This document shows, one piece after another, positions 27,066 to 35,113 of a DNA stretch of 64,000 nt. Made by a program: the position numbers and the translations under genes. The DNA is taken from positions 558,001-622,000 of the forward strand of contig CAVRYN010000002.1 in the NCBI GenBank assembly GCA_963725505.1. The letters run 5' to 3'. The DNA is from Udaeobacter sp963725505 (GTDB taxonomy: Bacteria; Verrucomicrobiota; Verrucomicrobiia; Chthoniobacterales; UBA10450). The notes beneath the pieces were generated by a model that did not search any database, had not been told where the DNA came from, and saw nothing but the letters and a program-made list of their open reading frames with translations. Each line of letters opens with the position of its first letter. Positions within the stretch are counted from its first letter, which is position 1.

Positions 27066-27216
27066 CGGGTAGCGCATGCGTCTCGCGTGCTGGTTTCGGC
27101 GTCGCGCCGAAACAATCTTTTGAAAGATTCGCAACTCGCCATGAATTTCGCGCGTCCAGAAAAGTTCGCGATGGCGAAGACGCCCTCGCCAGCACGCGAG
27201 ACGCATGCGCTACCCG
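27066..27216. repeat. Palindromic insertion with perfect 28-bp inverted ends inside dnaE2
   Basis: The arms 27066-27093 and 27189-27216 are perfectly complementary over 28 bp (left arm begins CGGGTAGCGCATGCGTCTCG). An inner GTTTCGGCG-TCGCGCCGAAAC stem lies just inside the left arm. The 151-bp length is not a multiple of three and the coding frame of dnaE2 differs on the two sides. No transposase is encoded. Confidence 0.9.
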
Positions 27217-29480
27217 GAATTCTGCGCATCGCGCCAAATTTCTGATCGATGCATTCGGGCGCGAAAATGTTTTCGTTGAAATCCAGCGGCATTTCATTCG
27301 CGGCGAGGAACGGGTCAATCGCGAACTGATTGATCTAGCGCGTGCACATCGCGTGCCGCTTATCGCCACTAACGGCGTCCAATATGCGAAGCTGTACGGA
27401 CGCGAAGTGCTGGATGTTTTCACCTGCATTCGCGAACACACGCACCTCGATGCTGCAGGGAAATTGCTCACGCAAAACGCCGAACGCCATCTGAAAAGCG
27501 ATCGTGAAATGCGAGTAATTTTCGCGGATTTGCCCGAAGCAATCGAAAATACATCCCGGCTGGCCGAGCGGCTCATGTTTTCGCTTGAGAATCTCGGGTA
27601 CGAATTTCCCGAATATCCCGTGCCGGCCGGACACACAATGGATTCATTTTTGCGTACCATCGTCTGGTTCGGCGCGCAGCAACGTTACGCAGCCATCAGC
27701 GAAAAAGTGAAACGCCAGCTTGAGGAAGAACTCGCACTGATAACCAAACTCGGGTTCCCCGGCTATTTCTTGATCGTCTGGGACATCGTCAATTTCTGTC
27801 GCGAACACAACATCATGGTCCAGGGACGAGGCAGCGCCGCCAACAGCGCAGTGTGTTATTGCCTCGGGATCACGCCGGTTGATCCGGTTGAAAATCATCT
27901 CGTCTTCGAACGATTCCTGAACGAGAGCCGCAAAGGCTGGCCGGATATCGATCTGGATCTTCCCAGTGGGGACCGCCGCGAAGCGGTGATCCAGGAAATT
28001 TATCGCCGCTACGGCAAATCCGCCACAGGACGGATTCGCGGTGGCGAACACGGCGCGGCCATGACCGCCAACGTCATCAGCTATCGCGGACGCAGTGCCG
28101 CGCGCGAGATTGGAAAAGCGCTGAATTTTTCGCCGAGCATCATTGATCGTTTTTCACATCTGTTTGCCAGCGGCGATTTCCCGCACACCCTCGAGCTCGA
28201 ATCGCAGATCGAGCAGGCTGGTTTACCGAAAAATCATCCGCGCATGCCGGCGTTCATTCGATTGTATCACGCGATCTATGGCTTGCCACGCCATCTTGGC
28301 CAGCACTCCGGCGGGATGATTATCTGTCAGAATAAACTGAGCTCATTCGTCCCGCTGGAAAATGCGTCCATGCCGGGCCGCGTCGTTGCCCAATGGGACA
28401 AGGACGATTGCGAAGACCTCGGCATCGTGAAAGTCGATCTGCTCGGGCTCGGGATGATGTCAGTAATGCAGGATGCGCTGGAGCTTTGTCGCGAGCGCGG
28501 GCGACCTCTCGATCTGGCGCACATTCCAAAAGATGACGCGAAGACTTTCGCAGATCATGCAGCACGCGGACACGATCGGCGTGTTTCAAATCGAGAGTCG
28601 CGCGCAAATGGCAACGCTGCCGCGGATGAAACCGGAATGTTTTTACGACGTCGTGATTGAGGTGGCGATCATTCGACCAGGACCGATCCAGGGTGACATG
28701 GTGCATCCTTATCTCGCACGACGCGCTGGAAAAGAGCCAATCACATATTACGACGAACGATTGAAGCCCGTGTTGCAGCGCACTCTTGGCGTCCCGTTGT
28801 TCCAGGAACAAATGCTCAAGATCGCGATGGTCATGGCGGATTTTTCCGGCGACGAAGCGGAAGAGTTGCGACGCGCACTGAGTTTCCACCGTTCCGAAGA
28901 ACGAATGAACAAAGTAAGCGTGAAATTGCGCGCGGCCATGGAGCGAAAAGGCGTGGCGCCGGACAAAATTGAGAAAATCGTTCAATCGATCTCGTCATTT
29001 GCGCTTTACGGGTTTCCCGAATCGCACGCGATCAGTTTCGCCATTCTTGCTTATGGCAGCGCGTATTTGAAGGTGCATCGCGCCCCGGAATTTTACGCGA
29101 GTCTCTTGAACAATCAGCCGATGGGTTTTTACACACCAGCGACGATTGTGAAAGACGCGCAGCGGCACGGCGTAAAAGTGCAGCCGGTGTGCGTCATGAA
29201 ATCGAACTGGCGCTGCAGCGTCGTGGACGACAATACATTTCGGCTCGGGCTATGCGTGACGAATGGATTGCGGCAGGAACACTCCGAAGAACTCGTCAGG
29301 CAACGGCAAGATCGCCAATTTGAGTCGTTGGAAGATTTCAAGCGGAGAGTTCCGCTGACGAAAGACGAATTACGCACCTTGGCGGAATTGGGCGCTTTGA
29401 ATTGTTTTGCCGAACATCGCCGCGCCGCGATGTGGGAGGTGGAAGAAGCTGTGCACGACGATTTGCTTACACATAACAGA

Positions 29481-29589
29481 TGTCATTCCGAACGAAGTGA
29501 GGAACCTCGCACAGACTCGTGGAATGCTCTCCGTTCACAGCGTGATCCAAGCGTTGTGGGGGAGGTCCCTCGCTCCGCTCGGGATGACA
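29481..29589. repeat. SER/ERS-type palindromic repeat inside the dnaE2 C-terminal region
   Basis: About 109 bp from TGTCATTCCGAACGAAGTGA to CTCCGCTCGGGATGACA. It is read in frame between the alpha-subunit tail and the segment before the OB domain, where other DnaE2 proteins have a loose linker, so it may be tolerated. Confidence 0.8.
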
Positions 29590-30044
29590 GCGCGAAAAGA
29601 TCGGCATCTTCATCTCCCCTTGCGCCAATGACATTACCCGAGCGCGTGAAAGCAGATTACGAAACGATGAATCTGACCACTGGGCCGCACCCGATGAAAT
29701 TGCTGCGCGAAAGTTTGCGAAATATTTGGCGCGCGATCGATCTTGTTCACGCGCACCATGGCTCGACCATTCAAATCGCCGGCAACGTGATTTGCCGACA
29801 ACGTCCCGGCACCGCGAAAGGATTTGTTTTCATCAGCCTGGAAGACGAGACCGGCGTTTCAAATGCAATTGTCGAGCCAGATCTGTTCGAACAATTCCGG
29901 CTCGTCATTACGGAGGAAGCGTTTCTGCTTATCGAAGGGGAAGTGCAAAATTCAGACAACGTGATTTTGATCAAAGCGCGCGACATCAGACCGCTCGCAC
30001 ACGAACAACTCATCGGAAGTCAGTCGCACGATTTTCATTAATGT

Positions 30045-30098
30045 TGTAGCCGCTTCGCTGTGCGAAGCGCGCGTGCCGCCCATAGGGCGGCGGCTACA
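30045..30098. repeat. TGTAGCCGC/GCGGCTACA palindrome between convergent genes
   Basis: A 54-bp inverted repeat with 9-bp ends and two inner hairpins (CGCTTCGCTGTGCGAAGCG and GCCGCCCATAGGGCGGC). It occupies the gap between the dnaE2 stop (30041) and the gnd stop (30101), where it could serve as a two-way terminator. Confidence 0.75.
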
Positions 30099-30100
30099 GA

Positions 30101-31585
30101 TTATTCTCCTGCGTGATGCGGCGGCGGCGTTTTCGGCTCGGTGGGTTTTTCGGCTGGTTTTTGATCGGACTCAATCCATTCGGTGTGAAAGACGCCAGGC
30201 TTATCGATGCGCTCGTAAGTGTGCGCGCCAAAGAAATCGCGTTGCGCTTGCAGCAGGTTTGCTGGAAGACGGGCGGAGCGATAACTATCGAAGTAAGCGA
30301 GTGAGGCGGAAAACGCGGGGACGGCCACGCCATGTTTAATCGCTGTCGAAACAACGAGGCGCCATTTCGGCTGTGCCTTTTTGATCGCCCTCGTGAAATA
30401 GCGATCGAGCAGAAGATTGTGCAGTGCTGGATCGCGCCGATACGCTTGGACGATGCGGTTCAAAAATTTCGCGCGAATGATGCAGCCGCCTCGCCAGATG
30501 GTGGCGATGTCGCTCAGGTTCAGGTTCCACTTGTATTCGGCGCTTCCAGAACGCAGAAGCTCCATTCCCTGCGCGTAAGACACAATTTTCGACGCGTAAA
30601 GCGCGTCGCGCACTGCATCGACGAGACGAGCGCGATTGCCTTTAAATTCTCGGGCTCTCGGGTGCGGGAGAATTTTCGATGCAGCCACACGCTCTTCTTT
30701 TCGCGAGGAAACAACGCGCGCTTCCACAGCGGCGTTTATCGTTGAAATCACAACGGATTGCCGGATTGCGGCCTGAAGTGTCCACATGCCGGTCCCTTTT
30801 TGGCCCGCTTTGTCGAGTATCATGTCGACGAGCGGCTTACCGGTGTCAGGATCGATCTTTCGAAAAATCTGCGATGTTATCTCGATCAGGTAGCTCTCGA
30901 GCTCGCCTTTGTTCCATTCCGCAAAAACTTCGGCGAGTTGTGCTGCGTCCATCGCAACGACGTCCTTAAGAATGGCATAGGATTCGCAGATCAATTGGAT
31001 ATCGCCGTACTCGATGCCGTTGTGCACCATCTTGACGTAATGACCGGCGCCGTCCGGTCCCATGTATCGGCAACACGGTTCGCCATCCACTTGCGCAGCG
31101 ATCTTGCGAAAAATCGGCGCGATGATTTCCCATGACTCGCGCGACCCGCCCGGCATTAGCGAAGGACCCTTGAGCGCGCCTTCTTCACCGCCGGACACGC
31201 CCATGCCGACAAAATGAATTCCTGTTCCCTCTAATTCTTTGTCGCGACGCTGCGTGTCGGTAAACAGCGAATTTCCTCCGTCGATGATGACATCGCCTCT
31301 CTCGAGCAGCGGTGCGAGCTGGCTGATCACAGCGTCCACAGGTGCACCCGCTTTGACCATCATCATCGCTATGCGCGGTTTCCTAAGCGCCGCGACGAAT
31401 TCTTCCATTGTGCGCGTCGGTTGAATGTTTTTTCCTTGGGCGCGTCCGGCAGCGAATTTCTCGGTAACTTCAGTGGTGCGATTGAAGACCGCGACGGAAA
31501 ATCCCTTCGATTCCATGTTGAGGACGAGATTTTCGCCCATCACCCCCAGACCGATCAGGCCAATATCACATTGATTGGTTGTCAT
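30101..31585 (-). CDS. gnd: 6-phosphogluconate dehydrogenase, decarboxylating
   Basis: A 494-residue pentose-phosphate-pathway enzyme turning 6-phosphogluconate into ribulose 5-phosphate with NADP. The Rossmann motif GLIGLGVMGENLVLNM is near residue 10; GGNSLFTDTQRR, GMGVSGGEEGALKGPSLMPGG and the MVHNGIEYGDIQLICE catalytic helix follow. The long C-terminal helical part includes IWRGGCIIRAKFL and ends FFGAHTYERID, the substrate-binding tail of the partner subunit. A Pro/Glu/Lys-rich extension follows (about 25 residues). Length matches the long, dimeric type. Divergent from moaE. Confidence 0.96.
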   Translation of the reverse strand: MTTNQCDIGLIGLGVMGENLVLNMESKGFSVAVFNRTTEVTEKFAAGRAQGKNIQPTRTMEEFVAALRKPRIAMMMVKAGAPVDAVISQLAPLLERGDVIIDGGNSLFTDTQRRDKELEGTGIHFVGMGVSGGEEGALKGPSLMPGGSRESWEIIAPIFRKIAAQVDGEPCCRYMGPDGAGHYVKMVHNGIEYGDIQLICESYAILKDVVAMDAAQLAEVFAEWNKGELESYLIEITSQIFRKIDPDTGKPLVDMILDKAGQKGTGMWTLQAAIRQSVVISTINAAVEARVVSSRKEERVAASKILPHPRAREFKGNRARLVDAVRDALYASKIVSYAQGMELLRSGSAEYKWNLNLSDIATIWRGGCIIRAKFLNRIVQAYRRDPALHNLLLDRYFTRAIKKAQPKWRLVVSTAIKHGVAVPAFSASLAYFDSYRSARLPANLLQAQRDFFGAHTYERIDKPGVFHTEWIESDQKPAEKPTEPKTPPPHHAGE

Positions 31586-31781
31586 TTTAGTATCTTCTTT
31601 TGCTAGGTTTCCTGGAACGTTCGATCTGTTATTTTAAACCACGTTGCCATGTTGCGTGAAGCGAAACATCCCGGTCTATTCCCTAAGCGGTCACCTCAGA
31701 AAAAATCAGAGATTCTTCGCTTCGCTCAGAACGACATCATGAAACGAGTGTAGACTCCACTGTAACGAGCAATTTGAGCGC
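31586..31781. other. Divergent gap between gnd and moaE with a half repeat
   Basis: This 196-bp region must hold promoters for both genes. No confident promoter boxes are assigned. Around 31687-31738 it contains a partial copy of the SER/ERS repeat (GATTCTTCGCTTCGCTCAGA followed by ACGACATCATG), suggesting a decayed insertion. Confidence 0.45.
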
Positions 31782-32216
31782 ATGGCAAATTTCGTTTGCG
31801 AAGTTTTATTGACTGAAGCGCCGCTTGAGGCGCCGCCGCAAAATCATCGTTGCGATGCAGGAGCAACGGTCGATTTTTGGGGAGTGGTGCGGAGACTTGA
31901 AGATGGACGCGAAATCGAAGGAATCGACTATGAAGCGCATAGGGAGATGGCCGAGCATCAGTTGAGACAAATTGCCGAGCAGGCCGCGGAGAAATTTCAA
32001 CTTAAGCGTGTTATCGTTCATCACCGGATCGGATTTATCGCCGTTGGGGAACCGTCGCTTTTTGTGCGCGTGGCAAGTCCGCATCGCAGCGAAGGATTTC
32101 GAGCCAGTCAATGGATCGTCAATGAGTTGAAGAGGAAGGTGCCGATTTGGAAACGTCCACGGTTTAAAATGGAAAAACAGCACCACGCTGCCCACAGGGC
32201 CGCGGCTACAGTATGA
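31782..32216 (+). CDS. moaE: Molybdopterin synthase catalytic subunit
   Basis: A 144-residue MoaE, which inserts sulfur from MoaD thiocarboxylate into precursor Z during molybdenum-cofactor synthesis. Recognisable segments are GATVDFWGVVRRLEDG, IEGIDYEAHREMAEHQL, IVHHRIGFIAVGEPSLFVRVASPHRSEGF and the Lys-bearing catalytic motif KRKVPIWKRPRF. The last about ten residues (HAAHRAAATV) are translated from a GCGGCTACA-type repeat end and are not family-like. The stop overlaps the pgsA start by 4 bp. No moaD is adjacent. Confidence 0.92.
   Translation: MANFVCEVLLTEAPLEAPPQNHRCDAGATVDFWGVVRRLEDGREIEGIDYEAHREMAEHQLRQIAEQAAEKFQLKRVIVHHRIGFIAVGEPSLFVRVASPHRSEGFRASQWIVNELKRKVPIWKRPRFKMEKQHHAAHRAAATV
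32181..32211. repeat. Partial GCGGCTACA repeat at the moaE 3' end
   Basis: CACGCTGCCCACAGGGCCGC followed by GGCTACAG matches the right half of the palindrome at 30045-30098. It codes for the odd C-terminal residues of MoaE and lies just before the pgsA start. Confidence 0.55.
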
Positions 32217-32791
32217 ACTGGGCGAATCGGATTACTCTGAGCCGGCTGGCGTTGACAGTGCTTTTTGTGATTGCGCTCAATTCCTCCTGGCAGTACGCGC
32301 GCACCGCTGCGCTTGTGATTTTTCTTATTGCCGGCTTGACAGATTTTATCGATGGCGAGATCGCCCGGCGCTACGGGCTAATCACGAACTTTGGCAAATT
32401 GATGGACCCGCTGGTGGACAAAATCATGGTGGCGGCAGCATTCATTTCACTCGTGCCTCTTAAAGCCGTGCCAGCTTGGGCAGCTACGACAGTGGTAGCG
32501 CGAGATTTTCTCATCACGGGCCTGCGCTTAATGGCCACCGCCAAAGGGCGGATTCTTCCGGCGGAAAGTCTCGGCAAACAGAAAACTTCGTGGCAAATGA
32601 TCACGATTATTTTCTTTCTGGTGCTTCTTTCGATTGTAGAACTTCGCTACGCCAATGAAACATCTACATGGTGGGTGCGGGCCTGGAGCGTAGCCGGTCC
32701 CGTGCTGGTGTGGGTTACCGTGGCGCTAACAGTGTATTCCGGTTTGGGCTTTACCTGGCGTAATCGCGAGTTGATTGCGCCAGATCAATGA
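32213..32791 (+). CDS. pgsA: CDP-diacylglycerol-glycerol-3-phosphate 3-phosphatidyltransferase
   Basis: A 192-residue integral membrane CDP-alcohol phosphatidyltransferase making phosphatidylglycerol phosphate. The complete family signature is present: Asp44, Asp47, Gly48, Ala51, Arg52, Gly61, Asp65 and Asp69 within GLTDFIDGEIARRYG and MDPLVDKI. Four or more hydrophobic helices are visible. It overlaps moaE by 4 bp. Its last 211 bp occur again, about 85% identical, at 34904-35113, on the far side of the inserted TPR gene. The gene itself is intact. Confidence 0.94.
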   Translation: MNWANRITLSRLALTVLFVIALNSSWQYARTAALVIFLIAGLTDFIDGEIARRYGLITNFGKLMDPLVDKIMVAAAFISLVPLKAVPAWAATTVVARDFLITGLRLMATAKGRILPAESLGKQKTSWQMITIIFFLVLLSIVELRYANETSTWWVRAWSVAGPVLVWVTVALTVYSGLGFTWRNRELIAPDQ

Positions 32792-32805
32792 GCGGGCGAC
32801 GGGGA
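32791..32805. other. tRNA-Gly 3'-end-like sequence, left flank of membrane-gene segment
   Basis: AGCGGGCGACGGGGA directly abuts the pgsA stop. It resembles the minus-strand 3' end of tRNA-Gly at 48696 (AGCGGGCAACGGGAA). Matching sequences occur at 34892 and 39035. Short, so only suggestive. Confidence 0.4.
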
Positions 32806-32833
32806 GGGGACATGAACACGGTGCGCGGTCGGT

Positions 32834-34771
32834 TCAGCGCACAGCGCGCGCGCGGGCGGTGGTGAGATTGGCACGTATGCTTTCGCTCTCGGGCGCAAGG
32901 CCTTGCGCGATCTCTAATTCGCGAACCGCGTCGGCATAGCGGCCGAGGTTGAACAGCGTGACACCGAGATTTTCGTGCGCGGAAGCAAGCGCGGGCGCAA
33001 GCCGCAGCGCGGCTTCGTAGTGCGGCAGAGCGTCGGTAAAACGACCAATGTGGGCGAGAGTGTTGGCCCAGTTGTATTGGGCATCAGGAAGAGTCGGCTC
33101 CGCGCGCACTGCGGTCGCGTAATGCGCTAGCGCCTCGTCGGTCCGGCCGAAATTGGCGAGGATGTTGGCGGCGTTGTTATGGGCGAGGGCGAAATCGGGA
33201 CGGAGGCGGATCGCAGCTTCGTAGCACGCGAGCGCCTCAGCATTGCGACCTTGCTCATGACGCACGTTGCCGAGCTCATAGTGCGCGTCGGCGAGTGTGG
33301 GGAGTTGTGCAAGCGCGAGCTCGAATTGCGCGGCGGCTTCATCGAGCCGGCCCACAGCGGCGAGCGCAACGGCGTAGTTGTGGCGCACCTTGGGGTAGTT
33401 CGGCAGCAAACGCACCGCAGTCTCGTAGGCAGCGAGCGCTTCGGGGACGCGCCCGGCGTTAGAGAGCGCGCTGGCCAGTTCGCCGAACGGGCGCGGGCTA
33501 TCGGGCCGCTTTGCGATGTTGTCCTGCCAAATCGAAATGGCAGAGCGGTAGTCGATGTTGCGCCGCGCGGTCAGCGCGCCAAAGGCAATGGCAATTGCAA
33601 CGAATACGACCACGCTGCGACGGCCGAGGACATGCCACGCGCCAACGACGATGGCGGCGATGATCGCGGCAAGCGGCAAATACATGCGGTGTTCGGCGAC
33701 GGTTTGTGTCGCAAGTGGCAACACGCTCGAAGTCGGCGCGAGCAGGAGAAAAAACCACGCGCCCAGAAAACCCCACGGCGGGCACCGGACGAGCGCGATG
33801 AGCGTGGCACCGAAGAGCGCGAGCAGCAGCGCGGCTTGCGGCCAGACTTCAGCGAGAGAGTTGTTTGTTGCTATTCCGTAATCGAGCACCAGCGGCGCGG
33901 GCCAGAATGCGAGTTGCACGTAATGTATGACGGCGCCGCATTGGGTGAGCAGATAGTGCCATGGCGTGATGCCGAGGCCGAAGCCGGCCGTCGCACCGCG
34001 GTTGCCCGTTTCCTTTACGAGCCAAGCGAGTAACAGCCATGTCGCTGCGAGTGCGGAGTAGAACCATGGCCGGCGACGCAGCGCTTCGCGAAACGTACCG
34101 GCGAAAAAAGTGCGGTCGTGCAGCAGCACGAGCAAGGGCGCGGCATACATCACTTCTTTCGCTGCCATACCGAGCAGGCACGTGGCAACGGCGAGCGCGT
34201 GCCAGCGTATCGGCGTAGGCGAGTCCGCACCTCGAATCGACGCGTATAGCGTCAATAACAGGCATAACCCGGCAAGCGATTCAGCGCGTTGTGAAATGTA
34301 AGTTACCGACTCGGTCTGGAGAGGGTGTAGCATCCAAAGCGCGGCGAGCGCGAACGCGAGCGGCGTCGCGTCGGCCGCGAATTTCGCAGCGAGCGGTCGG
34401 GACCGCAGCGTCCTGCGCACGACGCCGAACAGCACTAGCGCAGCCAGCGTGTGGATCGCGAGGTTGAGCACGTGGTAGCCGCGGACGTCGGTGCCCCCGA
34501 CGGCCCAATTAAGCGCGAAGGAAAAATTGACGAGCGGCCGGCCATTCGCAGGCTGACCGGTGTGGGGCGGCGCGAGTGCAGTAGGGAGCGCAAGCGTGCG
34601 GATCGTCGCGTTTTCTACGATGGCCGGAAGATCATCGAAAATGAACGGCCCGCGAAAACTATTGGCCCATGCCGCTAGTGCAGCGGCAGTAAGTAACCCA
34701 GCGGCGACGAAGATTCCGGCGCGGCTAGAGTTCGGGAGCGGACGCAAGATTTTGCGCTTGGCAGACACCAT
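32834..34771 (-). CDS. TMTC-like membrane protein with C-terminal TPR repeats
   Basis: A 645-residue protein. Residues 20-410 form about ten hydrophobic helices, with a first-loop FIFDDLPAIVEN acidic motif and GRPLVNFSFALNW, as in protein O-mannosyltransferase-like TMTC proteins. Residues 420-640 make about six 34-residue TPRs (for example LGNVRHEQGRNAEALACYEA). The family is thought to glycosylate exported proteins; no substrate is known here. The gene is unusually GC- and Ala-rich. It lies alone between two copies of the pgsA 3' end and between tRNA-Gly-like sequences, suggesting it was gained as a unit. Confidence 0.82.
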   Translation of the reverse strand: MVSAKRKILRPLPNSSRAGIFVAAGLLTAAALAAWANSFRGPFIFDDLPAIVENATIRTLALPTALAPPHTGQPANGRPLVNFSFALNWAVGGTDVRGYHVLNLAIHTLAALVLFGVVRRTLRSRPLAAKFAADATPLAFALAALWMLHPLQTESVTYISQRAESLAGLCLLLTLYASIRGADSPTPIRWHALAVATCLLGMAAKEVMYAAPLLVLLHDRTFFAGTFREALRRRPWFYSALAATWLLLAWLVKETGNRGATAGFGLGITPWHYLLTQCGAVIHYVQLAFWPAPLVLDYGIATNNSLAEVWPQAALLLALFGATLIALVRCPPWGFLGAWFFLLLAPTSSVLPLATQTVAEHRMYLPLAAIIAAIVVGAWHVLGRRSVVVFVAIAIAFGALTARRNIDYRSAISIWQDNIAKRPDSPRPFGELASALSNAGRVPEALAAYETAVRLLPNYPKVRHNYAVALAAVGRLDEAAAQFELALAQLPTLADAHYELGNVRHEQGRNAEALACYEAAIRLRPDFALAHNNAANILANFGRTDEALAHYATAVRAEPTLPDAQYNWANTLAHIGRFTDALPHYEAALRLAPALASAHENLGVTLFNLGRYADAVRELEIAQGLAPESESIRANLTTARARAVR

Positions 34772-34891
34772 GAGTGACCTCCATTACGACCTTTCCTATG
34801 AATCGAACGGCGAACACTGGCAAAGACCGATTTTTCGTTCTGACTGTTGCCGCCTGGCACGCGTCTTTCGCTCCGTGTTCATAGATGAATG

Positions 34892-34906
34892 AGCGGGCAA
34901 CGGGAA
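34892..34906. other. tRNA-Gly 3'-end-like sequence, right flank of the TPR gene
   Basis: AGCGGGCAACGGGAA is identical to the first 15 bases of the minus-strand tRNA-Gly 3' end at 48696. It is followed at once by the duplicated 3' part of pgsA. Confidence 0.4.
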
Positions 34907-35113
34907 AACTTCGTGGCAAATCATCACGATTATTTTCTTTCTGGCGCTCCTTGCAAGTGTGGAACTGCGTTACGCCAATGCAACATCTACATGGTGGGTG
35001 CGGGCCTGGAGCGAAGCCGGTCCGTGCTGTTGTGGATTACGGTAGCGCTAACGATTTACTCTGGGCTTGGCTTCACCTGGCGTAATCGCGAACTGATCGC
35101 GCCCGACCAATAG
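34904..35113 (+). pseudogene. Duplicated 3' end of pgsA
   Basis: This 210-bp segment aligns with 32581-32791 with about 31 substitutions and a single 1-nt deletion (in the GGTCC-GTGCTG region), about 85% identity. It keeps the C-terminal codons for SGLGFTWRNRELIAPDQ and a stop at 35111-35113, but has no start or catalytic half. It overlaps the 3' end of the minus-strand YfhO-like gene, whose last 19 codons read antisense through it. Confidence 0.85.

Larger units (their letters stand above)
26697..30041 (+). pseudogene. dnaE2: Error-prone DNA polymerase III alpha subunit, disrupted
   Basis: Three open segments in two frames together make a DnaE2/ImuC-type polymerase: PHP domain (VELHACSAFSFLRGGS; ALCDRNGVYGA), palm with PDIDLDLPSGDRRE near 27940, VQGRGSAANSAVCYCLG, IGVFQIESRAQM, ALYGFPESHAISFA, and a C-terminal OB domain (GFVFISLEDETGVSN). 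The first frame runs from 26697 into a 151-bp palindromic element (27066-27216) and stops at 27245. The second ends at 28660 after a 1-nt-type shift near 28550. The third runs to 30041 and contains an in-frame repeat (29481-29589). The pairing with an imuB-like gene marks an SOS mutasome; as read it cannot make the intact polymerase. Confidence 0.85.

Noticed and set aside
33179..34033. A 284-codon frame antisense to the TMTC-like gene
   Set aside because: Extremely Arg/Glu-rich product with no fold; explained by the high third-position GC of the gene on the other strand.
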